In this document: piece after piece, positions 1 to 10,516 of the stretch
How positions within the stretch are numbered: position 1 is the first letter of the stretch
How the letters are laid out: each line of letters begins with the position of its first letter
Source: Rheum nobile
Lineage: Eukaryota; Streptophyta; Magnoliopsida; Caryophyllales; Polygonaceae
DNA: 64,000 bases
Reading direction: 5' to 3'
Assembly (NCBI GenBank): GCA_027886185.1
Contig: WOAB01000528.1
Location: 682,001-746,000, forward strand
Notes under the pieces: model-generated
Seen by the model: the letters and a program-made list of their open reading frames with translations, nothing else
What the model was told of the DNA's origin: nothing
Database searches by the model: none
Program-made: the position numbers and the translations under genes

Positions 1-640
1 AAATTAATATAAATATAATAATATATAAATATCTCTACTAATAATCAATTAAAAAAGACCAATGTGATTTTGTATATAATACTATATTATCTAGGCGTAT
101 TAGCAAGGATACCATATTTTTGTTAGCAACTTGAAAAAAAACCCATATTTTAAAAAGTATTGCAAAAGTACTATTTTTTTGTACTTTTTGTGGTATTTTT
201 GTTATTGTTGAGGGTGGAATTTAATTTTTCTTTTTAATTGAATATCCTTACAAGTTGACTAAAATTTTCTCCAAAAAAGATAAAAGAAATCTTTAATCTC
301 TCCTTAATCACTTTCTCCCTCCCGGTGACAGCTCCATCACATCAACCTTCAAGTATGTCTTCCTTGTACTGTGTCTTAATTAAAATTGGCGGGCAGGTTT
401 CCCTCCAAAAGAAAATTAATCATCTCCTTCAACCCTTAATCCCTCCAGCGTAGCTCACCTGACAAAAATCTTTGAATATTCCTGGAGAACTTCAAAGCAG
501 CCTGACTCTAGCACTTACTCCATGTTAGATATTTCACACTTGACGCCCTCCATTAAAGCTTGAATGGGTAAGTAAACTCTCCTGAAAAACAATCGATTTT
601 TCCCCTTTGTATACGTAAAGTTCAAAAACCTTCTTTATTT
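1..640. other. AT-rich DNA without a recognisable gene
   Basis: No reading frame of useful length and no repeat end was recognised. The stretch is AT-rich, with pyrimidine-rich tracts at about 290-440. It lies directly upstream of the MULE remnant and may include that element's 5' flank or leader, but no terminal inverted repeat was found. Confidence 0.4.
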
Positions 641-644
641 GTAG

Positions 645-2116
645 GTACGAAAGTAGTGTATGTGAAGTTCATCAGTGGTGGAGAATGGAAACAACAAGTG
701 AAAAAGTGGTTGTATGAGGGTGATAGAACAGTGAAAGCCATGTTGTTTTCCCCTGACATGGACTTGGCTACACTGCGCAACAAATGGACTAAGAAGAATT
801 TATTTGATGAAGAGAAGTTGTTTGTGCAATAGGTTTATCAAAATAAACCAGAACTTCCACCGATCGTTATAGATGATGACGACGATCTTGATGCATTCAA
901 GTTCTTGAACAAATGTGGAGAAAATTCATCAGAGTGAAATATTGAGTTGTACACCAACCTTTTAAAGAAGGAAGAGATTCAAAGTGAAAGGGTTGAACAT
1001 CGTACTCTTCCTTCTCCAACAACTCCACCACCAACTCAAAACCAAGACAATAGAGACTTTTTCAGGTCGTTTTTTTAAAAAAGACAGAGCACCCGACACT
1101 GACGTCAGGTCAGTCGATGAAATTATTGAAGCTGACAACGAAGCAAAGTTAAGTAGATTAAAAAGGGATGAAGTGAGGGGGAAAGACAAGAGAAAGTGTC
1201 CCATGATACTGGAAGACGTTATATCATTGAGCAGCGATGATGCGGACATTGAAGCTGCTACATCAAGAAAAAAGGAAAGGAGAAAATGATTGATTGTGCC
1301 AATAGTGGAGATTCTTTGAAGGATGAAATAGGAGATGGTTTTGATTACGGGACTGTTATCAATCAGATGATGATGATCGTGTTGATGGTGGTGATGGTTT
1401 AGGGTATGCTTCAGGTGATGCTTTAGGTGATGATGTAAATATTGTTGGTCTAGATGATGTGTGGGAGAAAATAAATGGCAATGAGGGAGCATACAACGAG
1501 GAGCAAATAGAGGAGGACTAAGAAGAAGAGATTGATGTTGATGAAGACATGCTTAGAGAGATTGAAAAGAGGTACTATCCAGCGGAGAGGGACATGCAAC
1601 GCATGTTAGTTGAAGATGAGGAAACAAGTGAAAACAAGTCCTCATATCCAACAATGAAGGTTGGTCAGATCTTCAATTCTAAGGAAGAGTTCAAAGCTGC
1701 ACTCTTTTCCCTGGCAATGGAAAATTTTTATGAGATGCGTGTGAAGAGGTCCGAAAAGTCCAATTATGATGTTGAGTGTGTTGACGACAAATACACCTTC
1801 GTTTGTCGTGTGTTGACGACAAATGCACAAGTCCAATTATGATGTTGAGTGTGGCTCATTGTATTCAAAAACGTCCTTGTTTATGGTGTGACAATATGTT
1901 GCGGATCATACCTGTGGCATGAGAGTAAACCACAATCATCACAAAGGAGCAACTTCTCGGCTGATTGCCGAGAAAGTACTTCACGAGTATGTTTTTCTTG
2001 CAGTTGAACAGATTTTGTTATCAAAGGCCAATATGAATGCATTTATAGAGTGGCTTGGTGAAAACCCGAAAGGGCGCCTTGGCAAAATGAGTGAAAAGAA
2101 GAAGAGTGATTATTAG
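645..2116 (+). pseudogene. Decayed Mutator-like (MULE) transposase N-terminal region
   Basis: Three blocks look like the N-terminal half of a plant MuDR-type transposase. Block 1 (645-938) encodes a segment around KFISGGEW, followed by an acidic run (DDDDDLDAF), with an internal stop near 830. Block 2 (1549-1842) contains VGQIFNSKEEFKAALFSLA followed by a basic stretch, typical of the MuDR N-terminal DNA-binding domain. Block 3 (1919-2116, readable a little upstream) contains HTCGMRVNHNHHKGATSRL, the HTC-x-NH-x-AT signature that follows that domain. The DDE catalytic core and the SWIM zinc finger are absent. Stops and frame changes separate the blocks, so no functional protein is expected. 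Blocks 2 and 3 support the call best; block 1 rests on position and composition. No TIRs were identified, so element borders are unknown. Confidence 0.7.
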
Positions 2117-2139
2117 GATTCCTCATTTTTCCTGACGTG

Positions 2140-3354
2140 GTGACATAATAAGAGGTGATATAAGGAGGTTTCGGGTAGGTCACTATGGGAGGCATAAGAA
2201 GATAGATGGAGGCTAGGTTTAGATGTTTATTCACTCTATGGTGTTCGGGATAAGCGTGGGGGAAGTACTCTGCTTTCCTTTAAGCTTGTGTGTTGTGTTG
2301 TGTGTTGTGTTGTATGTGTTGTGTTGATTGTGTTGGTACCTTGGGGTTTCATGTTTAGGTGCAGTTCTCAGTGGAGAGAGTTTTGCTATGCTTCCTGAGA
2401 CCTTGGGGATTTGATTAGAGGAGTAGGTTTACATTAGCTTACTCGAGGACGAGCAAGGTTTAAGCATGGAGGAATTTGATCAACGCTACTTTGTAGGGTT
2501 TAACTAGGAGTTGTTACCGGAGTTTGGGTACCATTTGGATGAGTTTAGAGCATTATTGTGGAGTATGGAGTTGAGTGGAAGAAGGATGATTATGGTGGTT
2601 TGGATGAGCTTAATTGAAGAAGACTTAATGAAGATGAGGAGAAAGCCACAAGAGAAGACGAAGGAAGACTGAAGAAGGAGCTACAGGAAGTTTTCCGCAT
2701 TCGCGGCATTCACCGTCGTGGTCGCGGAGAAGAGACGGAGCAATAAAGTACAAAAGTGAAGACTCGCGGTCGCGGAAGCTATTTTCGCGGTCGCGGAAAA
2801 GTCGAGAGCAGCGAGAGTAAAATAGAATTTTCCGCGATCACGGAAAATCCTCCGCGGTCGCGGAAATCCCATCGTCAGACGCGCTGAAGACTTCGTCCGA
2901 AGATTTTGTTTTTACTTTTATTTCCTTTTATTTTATTTCTTTTATTCCGATTATTTTATTTCTTTTTAGACTATGTTTGTTATCTTTTAGCATTAGATTT
3001 GCTAGGTTATTTAACCCAAGTTCGTAGCAGCCACTTTGATTATCTGAGATCTTAGATCGTTCAGTATTCACTATTGTTTTTCCCTTTGAGTTTTACGTTT
3101 CAAGACTATGAAGAACTAAGCACCCTTTGCTTAGTCCGACGATTGATGCCTTCATTTGATATATGATTGTGAGATTTTAATTCTATTCCTATAACTTTTG
3201 ATTATAACTTTTCTCTTGAGCTTATTCCTATTGATTCTTATTGATTTGACTGGATTGATCATCTAGTTGATATTAGTAATTGTCTATTGCTAGGGTTTGG
3301 ATATTTCAGGTTGAAATCCCTTATCTTGTGTAGTAAACATGATATTCTATGACT
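2140..3354 (+). repeat. LTR-retrotransposon remnant (same family as 27.9-29.26 kb, inverted)
   Basis: Non-coding DNA with a TGTTG-rich simple repeat (2286-2333), the phrase CTCGAGGACGAGCAAGG (about 2441-2457) common near the 3' end of plant Gypsy-type elements, GC-rich CGCGGTCGCGG motifs (2697-2870), and a TTTTATTT-rich tract. The reverse complement of 28.8-29.1 kb has the same order of landmarks, including an identical GCCACAAGAGAAGA, CGCGG motifs and the TTTTATTT tract. It therefore looks like a dispersed LTR/3' region. The right border is set by the LTR that begins at 3355. Family assignment is inference. Confidence 0.5.
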
Positions 3355-3739
3355 GGTAACACCCCCAACTTATTGTCGGAAATGCCACACGCCAGTGACC
3401 TCAAACGTTGATGTCCGATGTCACCCAAGGCTTAAATCAGAACAATTAATCTTAAATAAACATTATAAATAACGAAAAGTTAAACAGAGGAAGATATTTT
3501 CAAATGAAACTCAACCATTTATATTAAAAGACCTCTCATCAACGAGAGAAGTGTTTTTACAACAGAGTGAAATTACAGCGGAAGACTTTAAATTACACAG
3601 CGGAAGACTTTAAGCATAAACCTAATACATGACTAGGTTATAAAAGTACATATTAAACTAATACTTAACGACCTTGAAATACCGGCGCGGAAATCTGCAA
3701 CTGCAAGTCTCTTCTTCAATCACTAGTGGAAAAAACCCC

Positions 3740-4045
3740 TTTAGAGGCGGGCCTTTTGACACTTATTGCGGCGAACATCGATCGCCGCAACTGAGGGGGC
3801 TGCAACAAGTAGGGAAGCTTTTTGAGGCGGGCTATATACGCCTCTACAAGTGGCTTTTAGAGGCGGGCCTATGGAGGCCCGCCTCTAAAAGTGCTCGGCC
3901 GTAGTGCACTTGTTGAGGCGGGCCTATGGAGGCCCGCCTCAACAAGTGTCTTTTAGAGGCGGTCCTCCACAGTCCCGCCTCTAAAAGCCTCAACAATTCG
4001 AACCTGACTCGGCCGAGTGCTCGGCCGAGTCAGGCTCGAATTGTT
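3740..4045. repeat. CACTA-1 left subterminal hairpin repeats
   Basis: Repeated GAGGCGGGCC...GGCCCGCCTC inverted pairs, for example 3858-3888, 3914-3943 and 3956-3986, plus a CTCGGCCGAG palindrome around 4008-4030. Subterminal arrays of this type are the known binding sites for CACTA transposase and accessory proteins. That role is inferred here from position and symmetry. Confidence 0.8.
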
Positions 4046-4502
4046 GAAATACCATACACACAGATTTGCAGAATAATATACATCAACACAACAGATCGAT
4101 TTCATTCACAGAATAATATAACAGATTTCACCAGAGTACAGTCAGATTCTCAACAACAGTATACAAGACAAGTACAAACAAGTTCAATCCGATAATAAAT
4201 ACTTCGATGTAAAATACTGTGCCCATTGCTCACGAACAACGTCTAGTGGCAGCAGGTAGCCCCAATGTTACCGGAAATGCCTTGGAGCCTTCCTGCATTG
4301 TCACATGAAAATGAACTTCCTAAGAGGAGAGAACAAGCTATAATTAAAAATCCAAGGAAGACAATGTTACCGGAAATGCTCATACACAAAAAACTAGATC
4401 ATGATTTCATGAGTACATATCAAAAAAAAAGCATATGAGTACATATCAAAAAAAATCTCATCTTATTCATTTGTGATTTGTAAATAAATTACCTCATTTT
4501 AT

Positions 4503-5657
4503 TCATTTGTGATTTGTAACCCATATTCCCTCCCTATGATCCGTACGGATGTGATTAGTAGTATTTGCATCTTCCTCCTCGGGTAATGGTTGAACAACAG
4601 TTGATAACAAGGGTGTGTCGTCATACTCGTCATACTCTTCTTCATCCACAACATCATCAATACCCAAAATATGTCTTTTACCTTGGGCAACTGCACGCCA
4701 TCTAGGATCAACATTGTCTACCACATAAAAAATCTGCTTAGCTTGTGATGCTAGGATGAATGGCTCGTCACTATCACTTAATCGGTCAAAGTTTACCAAT
4801 GTCAAACCCGGATAAATTTCATCTTGCTTCACCCCGTTAGTGTTGTTCACCCACTTGCACCGGAAAACAGGGATTGTAAAATTGTTATAATCAATCTCCC
4901 ATATTTCTTCGATAACACCATAATACGATTGTGTCGCATCAACCGGTCTTTTGTCCTTAGCGCTCGCATAGACCCTAGATGCTGCAACAACCTTCACTCC
5001 ACTATTCTGCACCACACTCTTTTCATCTTGTCTTCTAGTGTAGAATGTGAACCCATTGATATCATACCCTTCATAAGACCGAACACATAGTCGAGGACCT
5101 CGAGATAACCACTTCACCGTATCAGAAACGTCATGTTCTTTCCTAAGTTCCTCAGCAACTTCCTTCTTAAACCAATCAACAAATGTGTGATTATGTTCCC
5201 TCATCAAAGCTCTTTCATTCAATTTTGGATTATTGTGTTGCAATTCAAGGCAATGCTTTTCTATGTAAGGATTGACCTCTGTAAGATGCTGCAACACACA
5301 AAGATGTGCCTTAATCTTCCTTTCAGATGGAGGAGATATCACATTTTTACCAATTACTCCCTCTTCTTCAAGCCTCCCTGCATGACGAGATTTTGGAAGA
5401 CCTATTGGATGAAGCCTTGACAAAAACTCAGCTGCGTATTGAGATATCTCTTCATGAAGGACTCCACGAATGATACTACCCTCTGGATTCGCCCGATTCT
5501 TTACTTTGTCCTTTAAACTGCCAAAAAATCTCTCAAAAGGATACATCCATCTTAAATACACAGGACCACATAACTTGATTTCTCGAACCAAATGAACAAT
5601 CAAGTGCACCATTATGTCAAAGAAAGACGGCGGAAAGTACATTTCAAATCGACACAA
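4503..5657 (-). pseudogene. CACTA transposase C-terminal part (DUF4218 + DUF4216)
   Basis: 384 codons. The start resembles the DUF4218 region that follows the TNP2 domain in plant CACTA transposases (FPPSFFDIMVHLIVHL, then YLRWMYPFERFFGSLK, around residues 8-55). Around residues 245-320 lies a DUF4216-like segment (YYGVIEEIWEIDY, FRCKW, then a VDPRW motif). The C-terminus is acidic. The ATG at 5657 is internal: the homologous protein should continue upstream into the TNP2 core (VETLCRFEMYFPP), and that join is out of frame with the upstream block because of the deletion near 5676-5700. Neighbour: the N-terminal TNP2 block overlaps it by 46 bp in another frame. No intact transposase can be made. 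Confidence 0.85.
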
Positions 5658-7093
5658 AGTTTCAACAATATCAACGTTTCCATATGCCGGAAAATCGGCG
5701 GAATTTGGTGATGAGAGTAGGCGGGTTTCATATCTTCTTCACATATAGGGCATGCTTGTTCTCCTTTGGTTTTGTACCCAGACAAGTTTCCATATGCCGG
5801 AAAATCATTTATGGTACAAAAAACCATAGCTCGCAAGGTAAAGTTTGAGTTGGTGTATACATCGAACATTGGAACACCTTCATTCCACAGTAATTTCAAA
5901 TCATCAACAAGTGGAGCCAGATACACATCTATGTCATTCCCAGGTTGCTTAGGCCCGGAGATGAGGAGTGATAACATTATATACTTGCGCTTCATACACA
6001 ACCATGGAGGAAGATTATAAATCGCTAGAAGAACCGGCCATGTGCTATGTTGGCTGCTTAGAGTGCCATACGGATTCACACCATCTGTACACAAAGCAAG
6101 TCTCAGATTCCTAATCTCATCACCAAATTCATAATATTTCTTATCAATATTTCTCCATTGAGGAGAATCAGCAGGATGTCTAAGGAGTCTATCTTTCTTT
6201 CTCCCTTCCGCATGCCACCTCAGATTTTTGGCTTCCTTCTTTATCGAAAACAAACGCTGAAACCTAGGTATTATCGGAAGATACCACATAACCTTAGCTG
6301 CTGGCCCCCTCTTAGCCGAATTTACCCCTTTACGCTTGTAACGAGATGCACCGCACTTTGGACACTCATTCAAATTTTCATGTTCATTTCTGTAAAGCAT
6401 ACAATCATTTGGGCAAGCATCTATCTTGACGGCCTCTAAGCCTAAGGGACACATCAATTTCCTGGCATAATAAGTAGAGATAGGCATGTCATTGCCTTCT
6501 GGTAAAAATTCACCTAACCATTCCAATAAGGTGTTGAAACTTCCATCAGTCCAACCAGAAGCACATTTCAAGTTGTAAAGTATTGACACAGCCTCTAACT
6601 TGCTAAATTTTGTACACCCGGGATACAAGGGAGTCTCTGCAGCCTTTGATACCTGTTCGAACATCTGAGGTCGTTCGTTCAAGTGATCTCTCACCCCATC
6701 CATCATCCCATTTATTTCATCATCTTTTTGGTCATCATCATCATCCATCTCATTATTCTCAGCAATATCATCATCACTATCATCAGTGTCTACCCGAACA
6801 TCAAACTCATTGACACTAGAACTTGGACGATCAAGTATTTTCTCACCATGCCAAAACCAAATATGGTAATCTTGTTTGAAACCACGACGAAATAAATGAT
6901 CCTCAATCTCATCAATACCATCTAACCGCCTTATATTCTTACAATCACGGCATGGACAATAGATTTTTTCGGCTTTCGTACTCCGTTGGTGTGCTAAAGC
7001 ACATCTAATGAACTCCTCAACCCCACTCAAGTATTCTGTCGTAGTATGGTCACCGTACATCCAAGGACGACTCGTTTCTAGTAATAAATGCAA
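5612..7093 (-). pseudogene. CACTA transposase N-terminal part (transposase-associated domain + TNP2, truncated)
   Basis: 493 codons from ATG 7093. Residues about 10-90 match the plant transposase-associated domain: WMYGDHTTTEYLSGVEEFI, then a C-P-C-x2-C cluster in CPCRDCKN, then HIWFWHGE. An acidic DDSDDD linker follows. From about residue 200 comes the TNP2 transposase domain, with CPNDCMLYRNEHENLNECPKCG and, near residue 435, DFPAYGNLSGYKTKGEQACP followed by ICEED. The normal continuation of the core is missing: after KPAYSHHQIPPIF the frame enters a filler segment and then out-of-frame DUF4218 sequence. Probably about 1 kb of catalytic core is lost (estimate from family organisation). It is the 5' coding block of the element and is read from its right end. 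Confidence 0.88.
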
Positions 7094-7124
7094 AACAAGG
7101 AAGATTTAATATCATTTCTAATAA

Positions 7125-7740
7125 CTATCCCGCCAAGGGCCTAAATTATGAATTATATCCCGCCAAGGGCCTAAATAGATAATAATAAGCAACTAAGCAA
7201 GAAAAAATACAAACTCAACTATCCCGCCAAGGGCCTAGATTATGAATTCTATCCCGCCAAGGGCCTAAGGAATTAGGGTAGAAGTATTACCTTGACCCAA
7301 TATCGAGCCTTCAAGACAATGCCTTTATCAACCTGCAGAATGTAATTTCCCTAATTAAATAAACCATAAAAATGTGATCCTCTAGTATATTACATCTTCA
7401 ATACAGTATAATACATAGATTATGAGACAGAAAATATAGAGAAACGCATATTAGAAAAATGCATATTCATAGGGGCATTTCATCAAACACCTTCAATGCA
7501 CGAGCAAGTTGACCAAAATACACAAATTCGTACAAGCTTTAAACACAAAATACACAAATTAGAAATCAGTACATTAGGATTTGCATATTCGTAGGGGCAT
7601 TTCATCAAAAAATCTGCTTAGACAAACGCATATTCATAGGGGCATTTCATCAAACACCTTCAATGCACGACCTTTAAACACAAAAATAAACAAATTCGTA
7701 CAAGCTTTAAACACAATACAGAGAAACGCATATTAGAGAA
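7125..7740. repeat. Internal direct repeats in the CACTA-1 5' non-coding region
   Basis: TATCCCGCCAAGGGCCTA occurs four times between 7127 and 7268, at uneven spacing, in sequence joined by AATTATGAAT-like spacers. A second direct-repeat set (GCATATTCATAGGGGCATTT and the following CATCAA plus CACCTTCAATGCACGA) occurs around 7448-7500, 7572-7610 and 7627-7670. Both lie upstream of the transposase start on its coding strand, so they may be promoter or leader elements. That is inference. Confidence 0.7.
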
Positions 7741-7904
7741 ACGCTTACCCACCAGAGGAATCGGGTGAGGAAGTCGGAGTTCTAGTGAAACCGAGTGCTC
7801 GGCGAGAGGAGAGGAGACGAAGTCTGAACGAAGCGAAGAGGTGAATGTTCTGGTGAACGAAGCGCGCGCGGAGAAGCTGAATGTTTTAATTAAGTATATT
7901 AGGG

Positions 7905-8315
7905 TAGACTTATAGAGGCGGGCCTATTTATGCCCGCCTCTATAAGTCCAACGTTATGGCCGAGAAAGAGGCAATAGAGGCGGGCCTCCTAATGCCCGCC
8001 TCTATTGCATACGTTTGTTGAGGCGGGCTTATGGAGGCCCGCCTCAACAAAACTTAATAGAGGCGGGCATTTTCGCCCGCCTCAATTACTTACCATTAGA
8101 GGCGGGCCTTTAATCGGCCCGCCTCTAATACTTTAGCGGGAATAATTTTTCGGAAATTTTTTGAGGCGTATAAATTTTTGCCCGCCTCAATAGAATTTTT
8201 TGAGGCGTATAAAATAATTATCCGCCTCAAAAACCTGAAAAAACTGATTGCATAGGACGTTGTTGAGGCGTTTTGTTATAGGCCCGCCTCTAAAAGGGCG
8301 CCTCAACAAGTGTTT
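7905..8315. repeat. CACTA-1 right subterminal hairpin repeats
   Basis: At least seven GAGGCGGGC / GCCCGCCTC inverted pairs in about 400 bp (e.g. 7915-7945, 7976-8005, 8020-8048, 8056-8083, 8097-8126), degenerating toward the terminus. They mirror the left subterminal set and fit transposase-binding arrays of CACTA elements. Confidence 0.8.
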
Positions 8316-10133
8316 TTTCCACTAGTGAATTTGCTTACTTCGAGACTTCGGGAACCAACCACTGATATGCCGTATAGGACGGATGACACCAGCCAACCAT
8401 GCAAGGAATAAAACCCGGTTGGTTAGTCTAATGAAAGACTATGCAAGGGTAGAAAACAGAATGGTTCTAGTGATCGTAATCGTTTACTATCATTGTCCCT
8501 CGAATAACAACTGAAGGGACGATATGTAACCCAGAACTTTCACGGAATGATTTAAAGAAATAGTCGTATTAGGTTAGACCCATCGCTTCACGAGTGAAAG
8601 CCGATGACGATAGTAAACCTCAATACTTCTACGGAAAGATACACAACAGAATGATCAAGAGAAGACTCCTAAAGATCGAGTCTAATGGAAACATATGAAG
8701 AGAAGACTCCAAAAGATTGAGTCTTACAGAAAGTATAAAGAGAAGACTCCAAGAGATTGAGTCGTATCGGAAAATATGACAACTGTTCGGGAACATTAAT
8801 TTCACACAAGCGTTTTAAAACTGACTTGACTATTTGGGTCCACGACTAACCTCACCGCACAATGCGAATTCAGATCTGGAAGGTGGACTTACTATAATCG
8901 AAGTCCCGGACGAGTTTCCAAGTTGTACTTCTCGCCCTAAGGTTCATTAATTATGTACATAACGGCACTTATCTTATTTAATTCCAAAACTTACATTTAC
9001 GTATAAGGTTTTAAGATCTCCACACAAGAGATATCAGAGGAAATAAATCCTGAATGGCGGCACCAGCTGTGTGCACAAAACCCTGAGTAAGTGTAAGGTC
9101 ATGACCGAAGGGTACTAGGGAAATAATCATCCTAGCACCAGTTATAAAGAAACAACTAGACCTCGCAAGGTACATAGCGTTCCTACGAATACTCGTTCTA
9201 ACTAAACAGTTAAAACACACAATAGTCCACATCAATGCCATCGAGGCAAATAACATATATAATATAGTTGTTTCTAGCAATATATACAACCTATTATAAT
9301 ATCTGTATTTTAATCATATATATATATATATATATAATAGCGTTGTTTCTAGCAGTATATATAACCTATTATAATATTCCTTTTTAAATCACATACAGTG
9401 ATCAAAACTGTTCCCAGACGAAAACAACATTCATCCCAAATTAATTAACAATTAAACACAATTGATAATTAATAAAAATATGGAATGATAAGCAAGAGTG
9501 AACCGCCACTTGCCTTAGTCTAGATGAACGATTGAGCGACGACGGGTTTCTGGGTCCGGAACGGGAACGGAACTCAGATTACAAATTCCTACGGAACGAC
9601 CCATAACGAAACCCTAACTTAGATTCGACAATAAACTATACAAATCTAAAGAAGAACGAACGAAATCGAAAGAACGGAAGTCCCGACCAAGACCGACAAT
9701 GCCAAAACCACGATCGCGATTGCCCAGGCAATCCGCGATCGCGGTGGCCCTGTCGCGGTCGTCGAGGACAAGTGTCCGCAAGACACTGTGACAGCGGTCG
9801 CGAATGCGGTCGCCTATGTCACTACCGTGATCACAGTAGTTCATGTCCGCGATCGCAGACATGAACTCCGGCGACTCGAAATGGAAGAAAACCGAAGAAA
9901 ACTTACCGGCGACGACTTGTAAGGGCTCGATTCGCGAGGGCTTCGACTCCAACATTTCTTGCACCTCCAAGGCACCACCCTATGAGCACCACCACCTCCA
10001 ATGGGAGCTCCGGCGACAACTTCAAACTTTCCGGCAAAAACATCAACTCCGACGAAAGCTCAACTCCGGCGACAAGCACCTTGAGGGAGAGAGCAATGGG
10101 ATGGGAGTGAAAAATGGAGGCTCACCTCTCCCC

Positions 10134-10141
10134 CTTATATA
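10134..10141 (-). promoter_or_regulatory. TATA box of the minus-strand LTR
   Basis: TATATAAG on the minus strand, at the position matching the TATA box at 30893-30900 in the plus-strand LTR copy. It is followed by GGGGGAGAGG and the sequence expected to start the R region. Predicted U3/R promoter; activity unknown. Confidence 0.6.
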
Positions 10142-10516
10142 GGGGAAGAAGGATTCGGCGCACCCCCCATACACCATTGCATGGACGCCACGCGGAAGAA
10201 GGGAGAAGGACGACATTGGGGCATTTACCGCGATCGCGGTGGGCACGCCGCGGTCGCGGTCGGTCCTTTTCCGTGTCTTTTTGCCCGGGGAAAGGTTTGG
10301 CGCGGGTTTTCAACCCCTGGGTTAAATATATTTGTACCCGAGCAAATATTCTAAATCCCGAAAATACGTCGAATGTATTTTAAATCACTCAGGGAATTTT
10401 ACAGAGATCCAACTTGATACAGAAATTCTGAACTTTGCCTAACGTGTCCCGAATAATAGACGAGGGTTTGGGAAATTACTCAAAAAATACCCTTACTAAA
10501 ATTGAGGGGTATTACA

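Larger units (their letters stand above)
3721..8327 (-). mobile_element. CACTA (En/Spm) transposon, 4607 bp, TSD AAT
   Basis: Termini are CACTAGTGGAAAAAAC at the left and its exact complement at the right (16-bp perfect TIR). The 3-bp target duplication AAT lies at 3718-3720 and 8328-8330. The empty site survives in the inverted LTR copy near 33303-33312, where the flanks are joined with a single AAT, so the borders are exact. Subterminal regions carry hairpin-forming GAGGCGGGCC / GGCCCGCCTC units. Two minus-strand coding blocks encode TNP2-type transposase parts with an internal deletion between them, so the element is probably non-autonomous. Its insertion postdates the LTR. Confidence 0.97.
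3355..10516 (-). mobile_element. Long terminal repeat of a minus-strand LTR retrotransposon (3' LTR), split by a CACTA element
   Basis: On the minus strand this begins TGTAATACCCCTCAA at 10516 and ends at 3355 with a sequence matching ...GGGGTGTTACA apart from a point change. The same sequence occurs in inverted orientation at 30387-33670. Without the inserted CACTA element the LTR is about 2.55 kb. The bases just outside it (10517-10545) read on the minus strand as a purine-rich tract ending GTAAGGGGGTAGTGA, as expected for a polypurine tract, so this is the 3' LTR. It holds a TATA box (10134-10141) and a GC-rich palindromic region (9700-9860, 10205-10262). Unlike the other copy it has one unit of the 20-bp minisatellite and lacks the 620-bp MITE. 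ORFs read through it are not protein genes. Confidence 0.85.

Noticed and set aside
962..1492. His-rich 176-codon minus-strand ORF
   Set aside because: It is antisense to the MULE remnant, in GATGATGGTG-type low-complexity sequence; no family resemblance.
9843..10383. Gene at 9.8-10.4 kb on either strand
   Set aside because: It lies within the LTR; the frames are repeated in the other LTR copy only with frameshifts and have no domain.
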